Assembly: GCF_024648885.1 (NCBI RefSeq)
Contig: NZ_JANBBF010000002.1
Location: 62,001 to 126,000 of the forward strand
Direction of reading: 5' to 3'
Origin: Prauserella salsuginis
GTDB lineage: Bacteria > Actinomycetota > Actinomycetes > Mycobacteriales > Pseudonocardiaceae
Length of the DNA: 64,000 nucleotides
Shown here: positions 53,454-63,534 of the stretch, piece by piece
How the letters are laid out: the number at the start of each line of letters is the position of its first letter
Position numbering within the stretch: position 1 is the first letter of the stretch
The notes under the pieces: model-generated
Database searches by the model: none
Told to the model about the DNA's origin: nothing
What the model saw: only the letters and a program-made list of their open reading frames with translations
Program-made: the position numbers and the translations under genes

Positions 53454-54065
53454 TCAGCGCGCGGCGCGGATGACCGCCCGCCCGGCGGCGAGCAGCGTCC
53501 GCGCTCGCGTCCCGTCGGATCCGCCGAGGTCGCCGTGGACCATCGCACCGTCACGCAGCATCATCAGCTGGTCGGTGACGGCCGGGTCGGTGACGCCGAG
53601 TGCGTCCAGCTGCTCCTGCAGTACACCCGCGAACCATGCGCGGTGGGTGGTCACGGTCCGCCGGACGACGTGCTCCGGGTCCGAGTACTCGGCGGCGGCG
53701 TTGATGTACGGGCAACCGCGGAACCCGGGAGCACAGCTGACGACCGCGAGCTCCTGCGCCAGCGCGGTGAGCATCCCCTGCGGGTCACCGGCGTGCCGCG
53801 TGCGGAGCGCCTCGATCGCCTCACGCTCGACGGACGCGCGGAGTTCGAGGTAGGCGACGACCAGGTCGTCCTTCGTCGGGAAGTACCGGTAGAACGTCAC
53901 CTTGCTCACGCTCGCGGCGGCGATGATCCGGTCGGCGCTGACGGTACGGATGCCGTCGGTGTAGAACAGCTCGTCCGCCGCGTCCAGGATCCGGTCCCGC
54001 ACCGGGAGCTGCGCTCGTTCCGTCGCCGCTGTCGCAGCCCGGTCCTCGGTCGTTCGCGGCGTCAT
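53454..54065 (-). CDS. TetR-family regulator divergent from ohr
   Basis: The 203-residue protein has a TetR helix-turn-helix (GIRTVSADRIIAAASVSKVTFYRYFPTKDDLV in parts: ADRIIAAASVSKVTFYRYF) and a C-terminal TetR_C-type domain with GCPYINAAAEY. Two cysteines (SCAPGFRGCPY) could sense oxidants. ATG at 54065 is supported by GAAGGGAAGG. A 22-bp palindrome in the divergent region is its likely operator. Confidence 0.88.
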   Translation of the reverse strand: MTPRTTEDRAATAATERAQLPVRDRILDAADELFYTDGIRTVSADRIIAAASVSKVTFYRYFPTKDDLVVAYLELRASVEREAIEALRTRHAGDPQGMLTALAQELAVVSCAPGFRGCPYINAAAEYSDPEHVVRRTVTTHRAWFAGVLQEQLDALGVTDPAVTDQLMMLRDGAMVHGDLGGSDGTRARTLLAAGRAVIRAAR

Positions 54066-54146
54066 CGGCCTTCCCTTCGTCATCCTGCCCGGTCGTCGAT
54101 CGGCTCCGAGTGTGGCCTGCACGTGCGCCCGTTCGGTGCTAACGTC

Positions 54147-54168
54147 GTAGACGTACTAGTTAGTCTAC
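54147..54168. promoter_or_regulatory. 22-bp palindromic operator between tetR and ohr
   Basis: GTAGAC-GT-ACTAGT-TA-GTCTAC: the arms GTAGAC/GTCTAC and the central ACTAGT share one symmetry axis at 54157.5; only the two dinucleotides between break the palindrome. It lies 26 bases before ohr and 82 bases before tetR. Confidence 0.78.
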
Positions 54169-54193
54169 ATCAGGTCAAAACGAGGAGAACTCC

Positions 54194-54622
54194 ATGTCAG
54201 ACGCCGTGTACACCGCAATCGCGACATCCACGGGCGACGGCCGGCGTGGCGGCAGGGCCGCCACGAACGACGAGGCGCTCGACCTCACGCTCGCCGTCCC
54301 CACCGAGATGGGCGGCGCGGGCGGCGGCACCAACCCGGAACAGCTGTTCGCGGCAGGCTGGGCGGCGTGCTTCCACTCCGCGCTGAAGGCCGTGGCGGCT
54401 GAGCGTAAGACGACGATCAGCGACTCGGCGGTGATCGCCGAGGTGCAGCTGCGGTCACAGGACGGCGGCGGGTTCGGCCTCGCCGCGGACCTGCACGTCG
54501 AACTGTCGGGCGTCGACCAGGCCACCGCCGACGAGCTGGCCGAGGCCGCCCACGCGATGTGCCCGTACTCCAACGCCACCCGCGGCAACATCCCGGTGAC
54601 CGTCGACGCCACCGTCGCCTGA
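54194..54622 (+). CDS. ohr: Organic hydroperoxide resistance protein (Ohr)
   Basis: The 142-residue thiol peroxidase has the two catalytic cysteines, C59 in GWAACFHSALK and C123 in AMCPYSNATRGN, plus the NPEQLFAAG motif. It detoxifies organic peroxides using lipoylated partners. GAGGAG lies upstream of the ATG. Ohr genes are mostly controlled by MarR-type OhrR; here the divergent neighbour is a TetR protein. Confidence 0.95.
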   Translation: MSDAVYTAIATSTGDGRRGGRAATNDEALDLTLAVPTEMGGAGGGTNPEQLFAAGWAACFHSALKAVAAERKTTISDSAVIAEVQLRSQDGGGFGLAADLHVELSGVDQATADELAEAAHAMCPYSNATRGNIPVTVDATVA

Positions 54623-54679
54623 CCACCCGGCCGTTGGACGGCGCGGGCGCTCGCGCCACGTCCCGGCAGGCACACGACA

Positions 54680-54714
54680 CGCGGCCCCACACGTCCCCGA
54701 CGTGCGGGGCCGCG
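54680..54714. terminator. Bidirectional terminator between ohr and rluB
   Basis: A 15-base inverted repeat with one mismatch (54680-54694 and 54700-54714, loop CCCCG) lies between converging genes ending at 54622 and 54789. Confidence 0.75.
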
Positions 54715-54788
54715 TCCGAGCCGAGTGCGCTGCGGCGGGCGTGACCGGCCGGGCCGTCACGCGGAAGCCGCTCGTGACCGAGCGGGCG

Positions 54789-55518
54789 TTACGACCCGAC
54801 GGCCTTGTAGAGCGAGCCGATCTCCTTGCGGTTCAGCTTGCGGATCGCGCCCGGCTTGGTCTGCCCCAGCTGCACGCCGCCCACCGCGGTGCGGACCAGC
54901 TTCCGGACCGGGTGGCCGACCTCGCGCAGCAGCCGGCGCACGACGTGCTTCCGGCCCTCGTGCAGCACGAGCTCCACCAGCGTTCGCCCGGCCTGGACGT
55001 CCTTGACCCGGAACTCGTCCACGCGCACCGGCCCGTCGTCGAGCTCGATCCCGCTGCGAAGCCGTTTGCCGAGCCCTCGCGGAACGGCACCGTCGACCTC
55101 GGCCAGGTACGTCTTGGGCACGTGGAACGACGGGTGCATCAGCTTGTTCGCCAGATCACCGTCGTTGGTCAGCAGCAGCAGGCCCTCGGTCTCGGCGTCG
55201 AGCCTGCCGACGTGGAACAGGCGTTCCCTGCGGTTCCGCACGTAGTCGCCCACGCACAGCCTGCCCTCCTCGTCGGACATCGTGCTGTGGACGCCTTTCG
55301 GCTTGTTCAGCGCGAGGTAGACCAGCGTGTCGTCCACGATCAGGCGTTCGCCGTCCACGTGGATCACCGCGGTGTCCGGGTCCACCCGCTTGCCGAGTTC
55401 CCGCACGGTCTCGCCGTCGACGCTCACCCGGCCCTGCGCGATCAGCTCCTCGGACGCGCGCCGCGACGCGACGCCTGCCTGGGCGAGCACTTTCTGCAGG
55501 CGAACCCCTTCGGGGTTG

Positions 55519-55529
<11 letters not shown>
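54789..55529 (-). CDS. rluB: 23S rRNA pseudouridine synthase RluB-type
   Basis: The 246-residue enzyme has an N-terminal S4 domain (VRLQKVLAQAGVASRRASEELI) and an RsuA/RluB/E/F catalytic core with aspartate in HVGRLDAETEGLLLLTNDG. It ends HEGRKHVVRRLLREVGHPV and LVRTAVGGVQLGQ. The target is probably 23S rRNA, but RsuA/RluE specificity cannot be excluded from sequence. The start overlaps the scpB stop by 11 bases, as in the conserved parA-scpA-scpB-rlu block. Confidence 0.92.
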
Positions 55530-56636
<1,107 letters not shown>

Positions 56637-56640
<4 letters not shown>

Positions 56641-57752
56641 CCGTACTCCTCGTCGTCCGTATCGGCTGCCCGGTCGGCTTCGGCCCGCGCCGTGGCCTCC
56701 TCGACCGAACCGCCCGTCCAGCGCACGTGCAGCTCGCCCAGCGCCTCCTCCTGCTCGAGGTTCACGGACTTCTCCCGGTAGAGCTCGAGCAGTGCCAGGA
56801 ACCGCGCGACCACCTCGAGCGTGTGTTCGCAGTCGGCAACGAGGTCACGGAACGTTCCCTCGCCCTGCTCGGCCAGCCGGATCCGCAGCACGGCCGCATG
56901 TTCGCGCACCGACACCTTGCCCATGTGCAGGTGGTCGAGCGACACCTCGGGCGCGGGTTTGGGCCGGAACACCCCGAGCGCGACGTCGGCGAACCTGTCC
57001 GGGGTGACGCCGAGCATCACCTCGGGCAGCAGGCCGAGATACCGTTCCTCCAGGCTGACCGACCGCGGGTAACGCCGGAGCGCGCCCGCCTCGAGCTCGC
57101 CGAACAGTGCCGCGACCTGCTTGTAGGCGCGGTATTGCAACACGCGCGCGAACAGCAGGTCGCGCGCCTCCAGCAACGCCAGGTCGTCCTCGTCCTCGAC
57201 CTCCGCCGACGGCAGCAGCCGCGCGGCCTTCAGGTCGAGCAACGTCGCCGCGACGACGAGGAACTCGGTGGTCTCGTCCAGGTCCCATTCCTGGCCGAGT
57301 GACCTTGTGTGGGCGATGAAGTCGTCGGTGACCTGGTGCAGCGCGACCTCGGTGACGTCCAGCTGATGCTGCGAGATCAGCTGCAGCAGCAGGTCGAACG
57401 GACCTTCGAAGTTCGCCAGTCGCACCTGGAACCGCGGCGTACCGTCCGAGGACTCCGTGTCCCCGGTGTTCGCTGCGTCCCCGGTATTCGCGGTGTCCCC
57501 CGTGTTCGCGGCGTCCCCGGAACCCGCGGCACCGGGGTCCGCGTCACCGGCACCGGCGGCCGCACCGGAGCCACCGTCTGCAGCCTGCCGGGCCTCGCCG
57601 TCGGTGCCGGCGGTGCTGTCGCTGCCACCGGTCGATGCGTCGGGTTCCGTGCCGGGATCCGACGCATCGCCGGTGGCAGGAGCGGCCGCGGGCGTTCCCG
57701 GGTCGGCCGGTGTGTCGTCGGCGTCAGGCTGGGGCTGTGCCCCGTGGTTCAT
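56637..57752 (-). CDS. scpA: Segregation and condensation protein ScpA with repeat extension
   Basis: ScpA is the kleisin that closes the SMC ring. The conserved part begins at about residue 108 (FQVRLANFEGPFDLLLQLI, then LDLKAARLLPSAEV, and a C-terminal winged-helix region VVARFLALLELYREKSV). The first 105 residues are acidic and low-complexity, with four AANTGDT-like six-residue repeats at about 79-100. Its ATG overlaps the upstream stop (ATGA). Confidence 0.93.
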
Positions 57753-58300
57753 CAGTTCGCGGCTTCCTGATCGTCGAGGTCGCCGTCACGCAGCCGCGTC
57801 ACCAGCACCGAGTCCTCGCCGCGGGCCTCGAAGTCGGCCAGCAGCACGGCAACCGCCTCACGCACGATGCGCCCACGGTCGACCGCCAGGTCGTGCGAGG
57901 CACGCAGGGCCAGCCGGGCCTGTTCCATCGCGACCAGCTCGTCGCCGGACAGATACACGGTGATCTTCGCGTCGTGCTTCTGCCTGCCCGAGCCGCGACG
58001 CCCGGCACCGGCCTTCGCCAGGCCGGCCGACCCCGACGTCGTCGACGGCGGCTTCTCCGAGGCCGCAGGCTTCCGGGCCGCGTCGCTGTCGGCCGCGGGG
58101 GCCTGTTCGTCGGCCGCTCGTGCCGGCGTCTCGGCCGCCGGTGCCGCGGTGTCGGCCGCCGTCGCCTCGACCGATTCGGCTTCCGGAGCCGAGGCGGGCG
58201 CGGGCGGGGCCGCGGGCGTCACAGCTCCGTCCCCGAACACGGGGTTGCTGGTGCGGCGGAACAGTTCCGACGCGCCGGGCAGGGATGCTCGCCTGCTCAC
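57752..58300 (-). CDS. Ribbon-helix-helix-like protein between ParA and ScpA
   Basis: The 182-residue protein starts with a conserved-looking SELFRRTSNPVF motif, has an Ala/Pro-rich linker (about 28-105), and ends in a compact domain. A strand at 111-117 (AKITVYL), a helix at 119-133 and a helix at 141-156 (GRIVREAVAVLLADF) form an RHH-like pattern. It sits between parA and scpA with GTGA and ATGA overlaps on both sides. A ParB-like or DNA-binding partner role for the orphan ParA is an inference; I do not know a named family. Confidence 0.6.
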   Translation of the reverse strand: MSRRASLPGASELFRRTSNPVFGDGAVTPAAPPAPASAPEAESVEATAADTAAPAAETPARAADEQAPAADSDAARKPAASEKPPSTTSGSAGLAKAGAGRRGSGRQKHDAKITVYLSGDELVAMEQARLALRASHDLAVDRGRIVREAVAVLLADFEARGEDSVLVTRLRDGDLDDQEAAN

Positions 58301-59307
58301 CGGCCGATCACCTCACGTGCCAACTGTCGGTATGCCGCTGCGCCGGCCGAGCGCGGAGCCCACTTGGTGATCGGTTCACCGGCCACAGTGGTCTCCGGGA
58401 ACCGCACGGTGCGGTTGATCACCGTGTCGAACACGGTGTCGCCGAATGCCTCCACCACGCGCGCCATGACCTCCTTCGAATGCAACGTCCTCGGGTCGAA
58501 CATCGTGGCGAGAATGCCGGTGATGTCCAGTTTGGGGTTGAGCCGCTCGCGCACCTTATCGATGGTGTCGATCAGCAACGCCACGCCCCGCAGACTGAAG
58601 AACTCGCACTCCAGCGGGATGATCACGCCGTCGGACGCGGTGAGCGCATTGACGGTGAGCAGTCCCAGCGACGGCTGGCAGTCGACAAGAACATAGTCGT
58701 ACTGCTTCATCACCGGATGCAGCACCCTCAGTAGCGTGTGCTCACGCCCGACCTCGGCGACCAGCTGCACCTCGGCCGCCGACAGGTCGATGTTGCTCGG
58801 CAGCAGGTCGATGCCCTCGAGCTTCGTGTTCCGGATGACGCTGTCGACAGGCAGCGACCGCTCCATGATCACGTTGTAGACGCTCTGCTCGAGCTCGTGC
58901 GGCTGCACACCGAGACCGACCGACAGGGCGCCCTGCGGATCGAAGTCGACGAGCAGCACGCGCCTGCCGTACTCGGCGAGCGCGGCGCCGAGGTTGATCG
59001 TCGACGTGGTCTTGCCCACGCCACCCTTTTGGTTACACATCGCCAGCACCGTCGCCGGGCCGTGCGTGTGCAACTCCGGGGGTTCGGGGATCTCCCGCAG
59101 CGGCCTGCCGGTCGGGCCGAGCTTGACCTCCTCGGCCTGCTCACCACCGGTCTGGTCCTCGCCGGCAGCGGCGGGTGCCGTTTCGGCCGCGGCCGCACCG
59201 GAGTAACCGGGGCCGGCCGCGGGTTCGGACGTGGCGCCTGCGGTCGTACCGCTGCCCCCGGCGGTCGTGTCGCCGGACTCGGATCGCGGCTGCTGGGAGG
59301 TCGACAT
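58297..59307 (-). CDS. ParA-family partition ATPase (orphan, scp-linked)
   Basis: The 336-residue ATPase has the deviant Walker A CNQKGGVGKT at 91-100, VDFDPQGALSVGLG, VDCQPSLGLLTVNAL and the ATMFDPRTLHS segment of this clade. An 80-residue Gly/Ala/Thr linker precedes it. It corresponds to mycobacterial Rv1708, upstream of scpA, and is distinct from the parA of the parAB pair at the origin. AGGAG precedes the ATG. It probably acts in nucleoid organisation. Confidence 0.92.
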   Translation of the reverse strand: MSTSQQPRSESGDTTAGGSGTTAGATSEPAAGPGYSGAAAAETAPAAAGEDQTGGEQAEEVKLGPTGRPLREIPEPPELHTHGPATVLAMCNQKGGVGKTTSTINLGAALAEYGRRVLLVDFDPQGALSVGLGVQPHELEQSVYNVIMERSLPVDSVIRNTKLEGIDLLPSNIDLSAAEVQLVAEVGREHTLLRVLHPVMKQYDYVLVDCQPSLGLLTVNALTASDGVIIPLECEFFSLRGVALLIDTIDKVRERLNPKLDITGILATMFDPRTLHSKEVMARVVEAFGDTVFDTVINRTVRFPETTVAGEPITKWAPRSAGAAAYRQLAREVIGR

Positions 59308-59522
59308 AGGGCGGAAGCTCCTCCTTGGGGCAAGAACGCCGTCAGCCTATTCGCGGTGTAGACATAGCGGCAAAGAGGCTCGCCGCACGTCGAGCCGATT
59401 GTCGCCGACCCGCCCGGCTCGGCGGCGACCGGACACGCCGAGGAGCAGAGGCGTGCCGCGTGGCACCGGCAACGCGGGACGGGTGCGACCGGCACCGGTG
59501 GTTGCGAGCGACGCCGGCGCGG

Positions 59523-60455
59523 TCAGCGGAGTGCGCGCGGGTGGGCGGTCGCGTACACCTCGCGCAACGTGGTCACGGTGACGAGGGTGTAGACCTGCGT
59601 GGTGGACACCGAGGCGTGCCCGAGCAGTTCCTGCACCACCCGCACGTCGGCACCGCCTTCGATGAGGTGGGTGGCGAACGAGTGCCGCAGCGTGTGCGGT
59701 GACACGGTCGCGCTGAGCCCCGCCCGCTCCGCGGCGGTCTTGAGCACGTGCCACGCGCTCTGCCGCGACAGCCTGCCGCCGCGCGCGTTGAGGAACACCG
59801 CGGCCGTGCCACGCCCCGACTTGGCCAGCACCGGGCGCGCACGGACGAGATAGGCGTCGAGCGCTTCCAGCGCGGGCCTGCCGATCGGCACGAGCCGCTG
59901 TCTGCCGCCCTTGCCGTCGAGCAGCACGGTGCGCTCGCCGGTGTCGATGTCGTCGACGTCGAGACCGACCGCCTCGGAAATGCGGGCGCCGGTCGAATAC
60001 AGCAGTTCCAGCAGGGCACGGTCCCGCAACGGGCGTTCCCCGTCCGGCGCGGGAGTGGCGAGCAGGCGCAACACGTCGTCGACCGGCAGCGCCTTCGGCA
60101 ACCGCCGCGCGGGCGCGGGGGGATGCACGTCGCGGGCGGGGTCGTGGGTGGTGATGCCGTCCGCACTGGCGAACTTGTGCAACCCGCGCACCGCCACCAG
60201 CGCCCGGGCCGCCGACGACGCCGCCAGCGGCCGGTGCTCGTCATCGCCCTCCCGCAACACGGCGCCGAACTCGGCGACGTGCGCGGCCTCCACTGCCGCC
60301 GGGTCGGTGATGCCGTTGCGCTGCAGGAACTCGACGTAGCGGCGCAGATCACGGGCGTACCCGTCGAGCGTGTTCTTCGACGTGCCGCGCTCCACCGCGA
60401 GGTGGTCGAGATAGGTCGCCACGACGTGTTCGACGGAGCCTCGCGAGCGTGTCAC
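59523..60455 (-). CDS. xerD: Site-specific tyrosine recombinase XerD
   Basis: The 310-residue recombinase has all catalytic residues: R158 (TGARISEAV), K182 (GKGGRQR), H254 and R257 ([11 protein letters not shown]), H280 (LLGHASVST) and Y289. With XerC it resolves chromosome dimers at dif. The N-terminal SAM-like core-binding domain is intact. It lies in the conserved pyrG-NUDIX-xerD-parA order, so it is the housekeeping enzyme and not a phage integrase. Confidence 0.95.
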   Translation of the reverse strand: MTRSRGSVEHVVATYLDHLAVERGTSKNTLDGYARDLRRYVEFLQRNGITDPAAVEAAHVAEFGAVLREGDDEHRPLAASSAARALVAVRGLHKFASADGITTHDPARDVHPPAPARRLPKALPVDDVLRLLATPAPDGERPLRDRALLELLYSTGARISEAVGLDVDDIDTGERTVLLDGKGGRQRLVPIGRPALEALDAYLVRARPVLAKSGRGTAAVFLNARGGRLSRQSAWHVLKTAAERAGLSATVSPHTLRHSFATHLIEGGADVRVVQELLGHASVSTTQVYTLVTVTTLREVYATAHPRALR

Positions 60456-60586
60456 GCGGACACTCTAGACGGATCGGCCCCGTCGGCAGGCACATTCACC
60501 CGGGCCTGTTCCCCCTCGTTCGCGGGGCGAGCCGGGCTGGCCGACGAAGCGCGCCGAACCGGCGTCGAAACGGTAGCGTCGAGCCC

Positions 60587-61087
60587 ATGACGCAGGATCC
60601 GAACGAGCTCCGCGTCGGACACACCGAACGGGAGGAAGCCTCCCGCGTGCTCGCCGACCACTTCAGCTCCGGCAGGCTGTCGATGGACGAGTACGAGGAC
60701 CGCGTGGCCGCGGCCGCCGCGGCACGGACGCGTGCTGATCTGGGCGGACTGTTCGACGACCTTCCCGCGCCGCACCCGACCTTCCTCCGGCCTCCGCAGG
60801 CGTCGCTCCCGCCGACGACGCACCACCCCGGTTCGGTGCCCACCGCGGGCCGTACGGCCGATGTGCTGCCTCCGTCCGACAAGTCGAGAATAGCCGCCGG
60901 AGTGCTGCAGATCCTGCTGCCGTTCGGCATCGGCAGGTTCTACACGGGACACACCGGCTTGGCGCTCGCCCAGTTGTTCGTGACGCTGCTGACGCTCGGC
61001 CTGGGCGCGATCTGGCCGTTCATCGACGGGATCGTGCTACTGGCCAAGGGCGGGGTCGACGGCAACGGCCGCCGGCTCCGCGACTGA
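60587..61087 (+). CDS. DUF1707 and TM2 domain membrane protein
   Basis: The 166-residue protein has an N-terminal DUF1707 domain (ELRVGHTEREEASRVLADHFSSGRLSMDEYEDRV in parts: REEASRVLADHFSSGRL, DEYEDRV). After a Pro-rich linker comes a TM2 domain (LPFGIGRFYTGHTGLALAQL and a second helix). It is inserted on the opposite strand between xerD and the NUDIX gene. No function is established for this combination. Confidence 0.88.
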   Translation: MTQDPNELRVGHTEREEASRVLADHFSSGRLSMDEYEDRVAAAAAARTRADLGGLFDDLPAPHPTFLRPPQASLPPTTHHPGSVPTAGRTADVLPPSDKSRIAAGVLQILLPFGIGRFYTGHTGLALAQLFVTLLTLGLGAIWPFIDGIVLLAKGGVDGNGRRLRD

Positions 61088-61091
61088 TCTC

Positions 61092-61123
61092 GACGCCGGC
61101 CGCCGGCCCCGCGGCCGGGCGTC
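61092..61123. terminator. Bidirectional terminator between the TM2 gene and the NUDIX gene
   Basis: A 12-bp stem with one bulge (61092-61103 and 61111-61123) is extended by CGACTGA/TCAGTCG at 61081-61087 and 61122-61128, which include both stop codons. The two genes therefore terminate inside one shared hairpin. Confidence 0.65.
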
Positions 61124-61754
61124 AGTCGTCGCGAAGCCGTTCGGCGAACGTCATCGGCCGGTGCCGCCACGGGGCGTGCGGCCCACGCGGGGAGCGCTGC
61201 CCGGTGATGACGGCGTGCGCCGCGAGGATTCCCCCGACGCTCGCCCCGTTGACGATCTCGCCAGCCAGCACCATGCCGACCGCATCGTCCAGGGGGACGG
61301 TCGTGATCGTCAGATCCGCCTCCTCGTCCCCGTGGGCCTGCCGCGGCACCGGCGTCAGCTCGCGCGCCAGGTAGACGCGCACCACCTCGTCGGTGAAGCC
61401 AGGGGACGCCGCGACCTCGACGAGCGTGTCCCACCGCGCGGCGGCCAGTCCGGCCTCCTCGACGAGCTCGCGTGCCGCGGTGTCCACCGGATCCTCACCG
61501 TCGACGTCCAGCAGGCCCGCGGGCAGTTCCCACAGCCGGTCCTGCACCGGATGGCGGTACTGGTGGATGAGCGTCACGCAGCCGTCGTCGTCGACGGCGC
61601 AGACGGCCACGGCCCCGAGGTGTTCGACCACCTCGCGCCGTGCCGTCCGACCGCCCGGCATCGACACCTCGTCGACCCGCAGTCCCACGACGCGTCCGAT
61701 GTGGATGTCCTGCGTGGACACCACATCGAATGCGTGCGTTCCCGGTTCCGTCAC
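61122..61754 (-). CDS. NUDIX hydrolase, ADP-ribose pyrophosphatase type
   Basis: The 210-residue protein has a Nudix box around residues 80-103 ([10 protein letters not shown], then [11 protein letters not shown] with R95, E96, E99, E100). The conserved [15 protein letters not shown] before it is typical of ADP-ribose pyrophosphatases. It corresponds to Rv1700, downstream of pyrG in mycobacteria. GTG at 61754 overlaps the pyrG stop (GTGA). Confidence 0.92.
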   Translation of the reverse strand: MTEPGTHAFDVVSTQDIHIGRVVGLRVDEVSMPGGRTARREVVEHLGAVAVCAVDDDGCVTLIHQYRHPVQDRLWELPAGLLDVDGEDPVDTAARELVEEAGLAAARWDTLVEVAASPGFTDEVVRVYLARELTPVPRQAHGDEEADLTITTVPLDDAVGMVLAGEIVNGASVGGILAAHAVITGQRSPRGPHAPWRHRPMTFAERLRDD

Positions 61755-63448
61755 CGCGTACCCGCCGATTCCGGCAGCTCGACGGGCAGCCGCTCGGCCG
61801 TGTGGTACTCGACCGCCGCCCGGACGAACGCACTGAACAGCGGGTGCGGGCGGGTAGGCCTGCTCTTGAGTTCGGGGTGCGCCTGCGTGGCGACGAAGAA
61901 CGGGTGGTCCTCGGCGGGCAGCTCCACGAACTCGACGAGCCGGTCGTCGGGCGAGGTGCCGGAGAACACCAGGCCCGCCTTCGCCAGCCGGTCGCGGTAG
62001 GCGTTGTTGACCTCGTAGCGGTGGCGGTGCCGCTCGGAGATCTCCGTCTCGCCGTAGGCGGCCGCGACCTGCGAACCGGCCTGCAGCGTCGCCGGGTAGG
62101 CACCGAGCCGCATCGTGCCGCCCATGTCCTTCTCCCCCGCGACGACCTGCTTCTGATCGGCCATCGTGGAGATCACCGGGTGGGCGGTCGCCTGGTCGAA
62201 CTCGGCCGAGTCGGCGCCGTCGATCCCGGCGAGGTTGCGAGCCGCCTCCACGACCATGCACTGCAGCCCCAGGCACAGCCCCAGCACCGGGATCTTGCGC
62301 TCACGGGCGAACTTGATCGCGCCGATCTTGCCCTCGATACCGCGGATGCCGAATCCGCCGGGAATCAGCACGCCATCCACATCGGACAGCGCAGCGGCCG
62401 CGCCGGACTCGGTCAGCAGGTCGTCCGAGGCCACCCATACGATCTTCACCTTGGCGTGGTGGGCGAAGCCGCCCGCGCGCAGCGCCTCGGTCACCGACAG
62501 ATAGGCGTCCGGCAGGTCGATGTACTTGCCGACCAGCGCGATCCGCACCGTCTCGCTCGGGTTGTGCACGCGTTCGAGCAGGTCGCCCCACACGGTCCAG
62601 TCGACATCGCGGAACGGCAGCCCGAGCCTGCGCACCACGTAGGCGTCGAGCGCCTCCGCGTGCAGAACCTTCGGGATGTCGTAGATGGACGGCGCGTCCG
62701 GGCAGGCGATGACGGCCTCGCTGTCCACATCGGACATCAAGCCGATCTTGTTCTTGACCTCTTCGGAGAGCTCACGGTCGGCGCGGCACACCAGTGCGTC
62801 CGGCTGGATACCGATGTTGCGCAGCGCGGCCACCGAGTGCTGGGTCGGCTTCGTCTTGAGCTCGCCGGACGGTGCCAGGTACGGCACGAGCGAGACGTGC
62901 AGGAAGAAGCAGTTGTCCCGGCCGACGTCGTGGCGCACCTGGCGACACGCCTCGAGGAACGGCAGCGACTCGATGTCGCCCACGGTGCCGCCGACCTCGG
63001 TGATCACGACATCGGGCCGTTTGCCACTGCCGTCGCCGTCGGCGACGGCCATGATGCGCGCCTTGATCTCGTCCGTGATGTGCGGAATGACCTGCACCGT
63101 GTCGCCCAGGTACTCGCCCCGGCGCTCCTTGGCGATCACGGACGAGTACACCTGGCCGGTGGTCACATTGGCCGAACCGGTGAGGTCACGGTCGAGGAAG
63201 CGTTCGTAGTGCCCGATGTCCAGATCGGTCTCGGCGCCGTCGTCGGTGACGAACACCTCACCGTGCTGGAACGGGTTCATGGTGCCCGGGTCGACGTTGA
63301 GATACGGATCCAGCTTCTGCATCGTGACGCGGAGTCCACGAGCGGTGAGAAGCTGGCCCAGGCTGGAGGCGGTAAGCCCCTTACCGAGCGAGGAGGCGAC
63401 GCCTCCGGTGACGAAGACGTACTTGGTTGTCCGCGGCTGAAGTCCCAC
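61751..63448 (-). CDS. pyrG: CTP synthase
   Basis: The 565-residue enzyme makes CTP from UTP, ATP and glutamine. The synthetase domain starts [23 protein letters not shown] (P-loop) and has [19 protein letters not shown]. The C-terminal class I glutaminase has the nucleophile in [13 protein letters not shown] and the catalytic HPEL. It is divergent from aroA. The first gene of the pyrG-NUDIX pair. Confidence 0.96.
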   Translation of the reverse strand: MGLQPRTTKYVFVTGGVASSLGKGLTASSLGQLLTARGLRVTMQKLDPYLNVDPGTMNPFQHGEVFVTDDGAETDLDIGHYERFLDRDLTGSANVTTGQVYSSVIAKERRGEYLGDTVQVIPHITDEIKARIMAVADGDGSGKRPDVVITEVGGTVGDIESLPFLEACRQVRHDVGRDNCFFLHVSLVPYLAPSGELKTKPTQHSVAALRNIGIQPDALVCRADRELSEEVKNKIGLMSDVDSEAVIACPDAPSIYDIPKVLHAEALDAYVVRRLGLPFRDVDWTVWGDLLERVHNPSETVRIALVGKYIDLPDAYLSVTEALRAGGFAHHAKVKIVWVASDDLLTESGAAAALSDVDGVLIPGGFGIRGIEGKIGAIKFARERKIPVLGLCLGLQCMVVEAARNLAGIDGADSAEFDQATAHPVISTMADQKQVVAGEKDMGGTMRLGAYPATLQAGSQVAAAYGETEISERHRHRYEVNNAYRDRLAKAGLVFSGTSPDDRLVEFVELPAEDHPFFVATQAHPELKSRPTRPHPLFSAFVRAAVEYHTAERLPVELPESAGTR

Positions 63449-63534
63449 GGGCTTCCACCTTAACTCACGTTGCCGGATTCGTGCGCAGGCGCCTCACGCG
63501 CGCCGCATGCCGCCGCACATGCGACAGTGGCTCC

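Noticed and set aside
59523-60455. XerD as a phage or island integrase
   Set aside because: It sits in the conserved pyrG-NUDIX-xerD-parA order with no attachment-site duplication or phage genes nearby.
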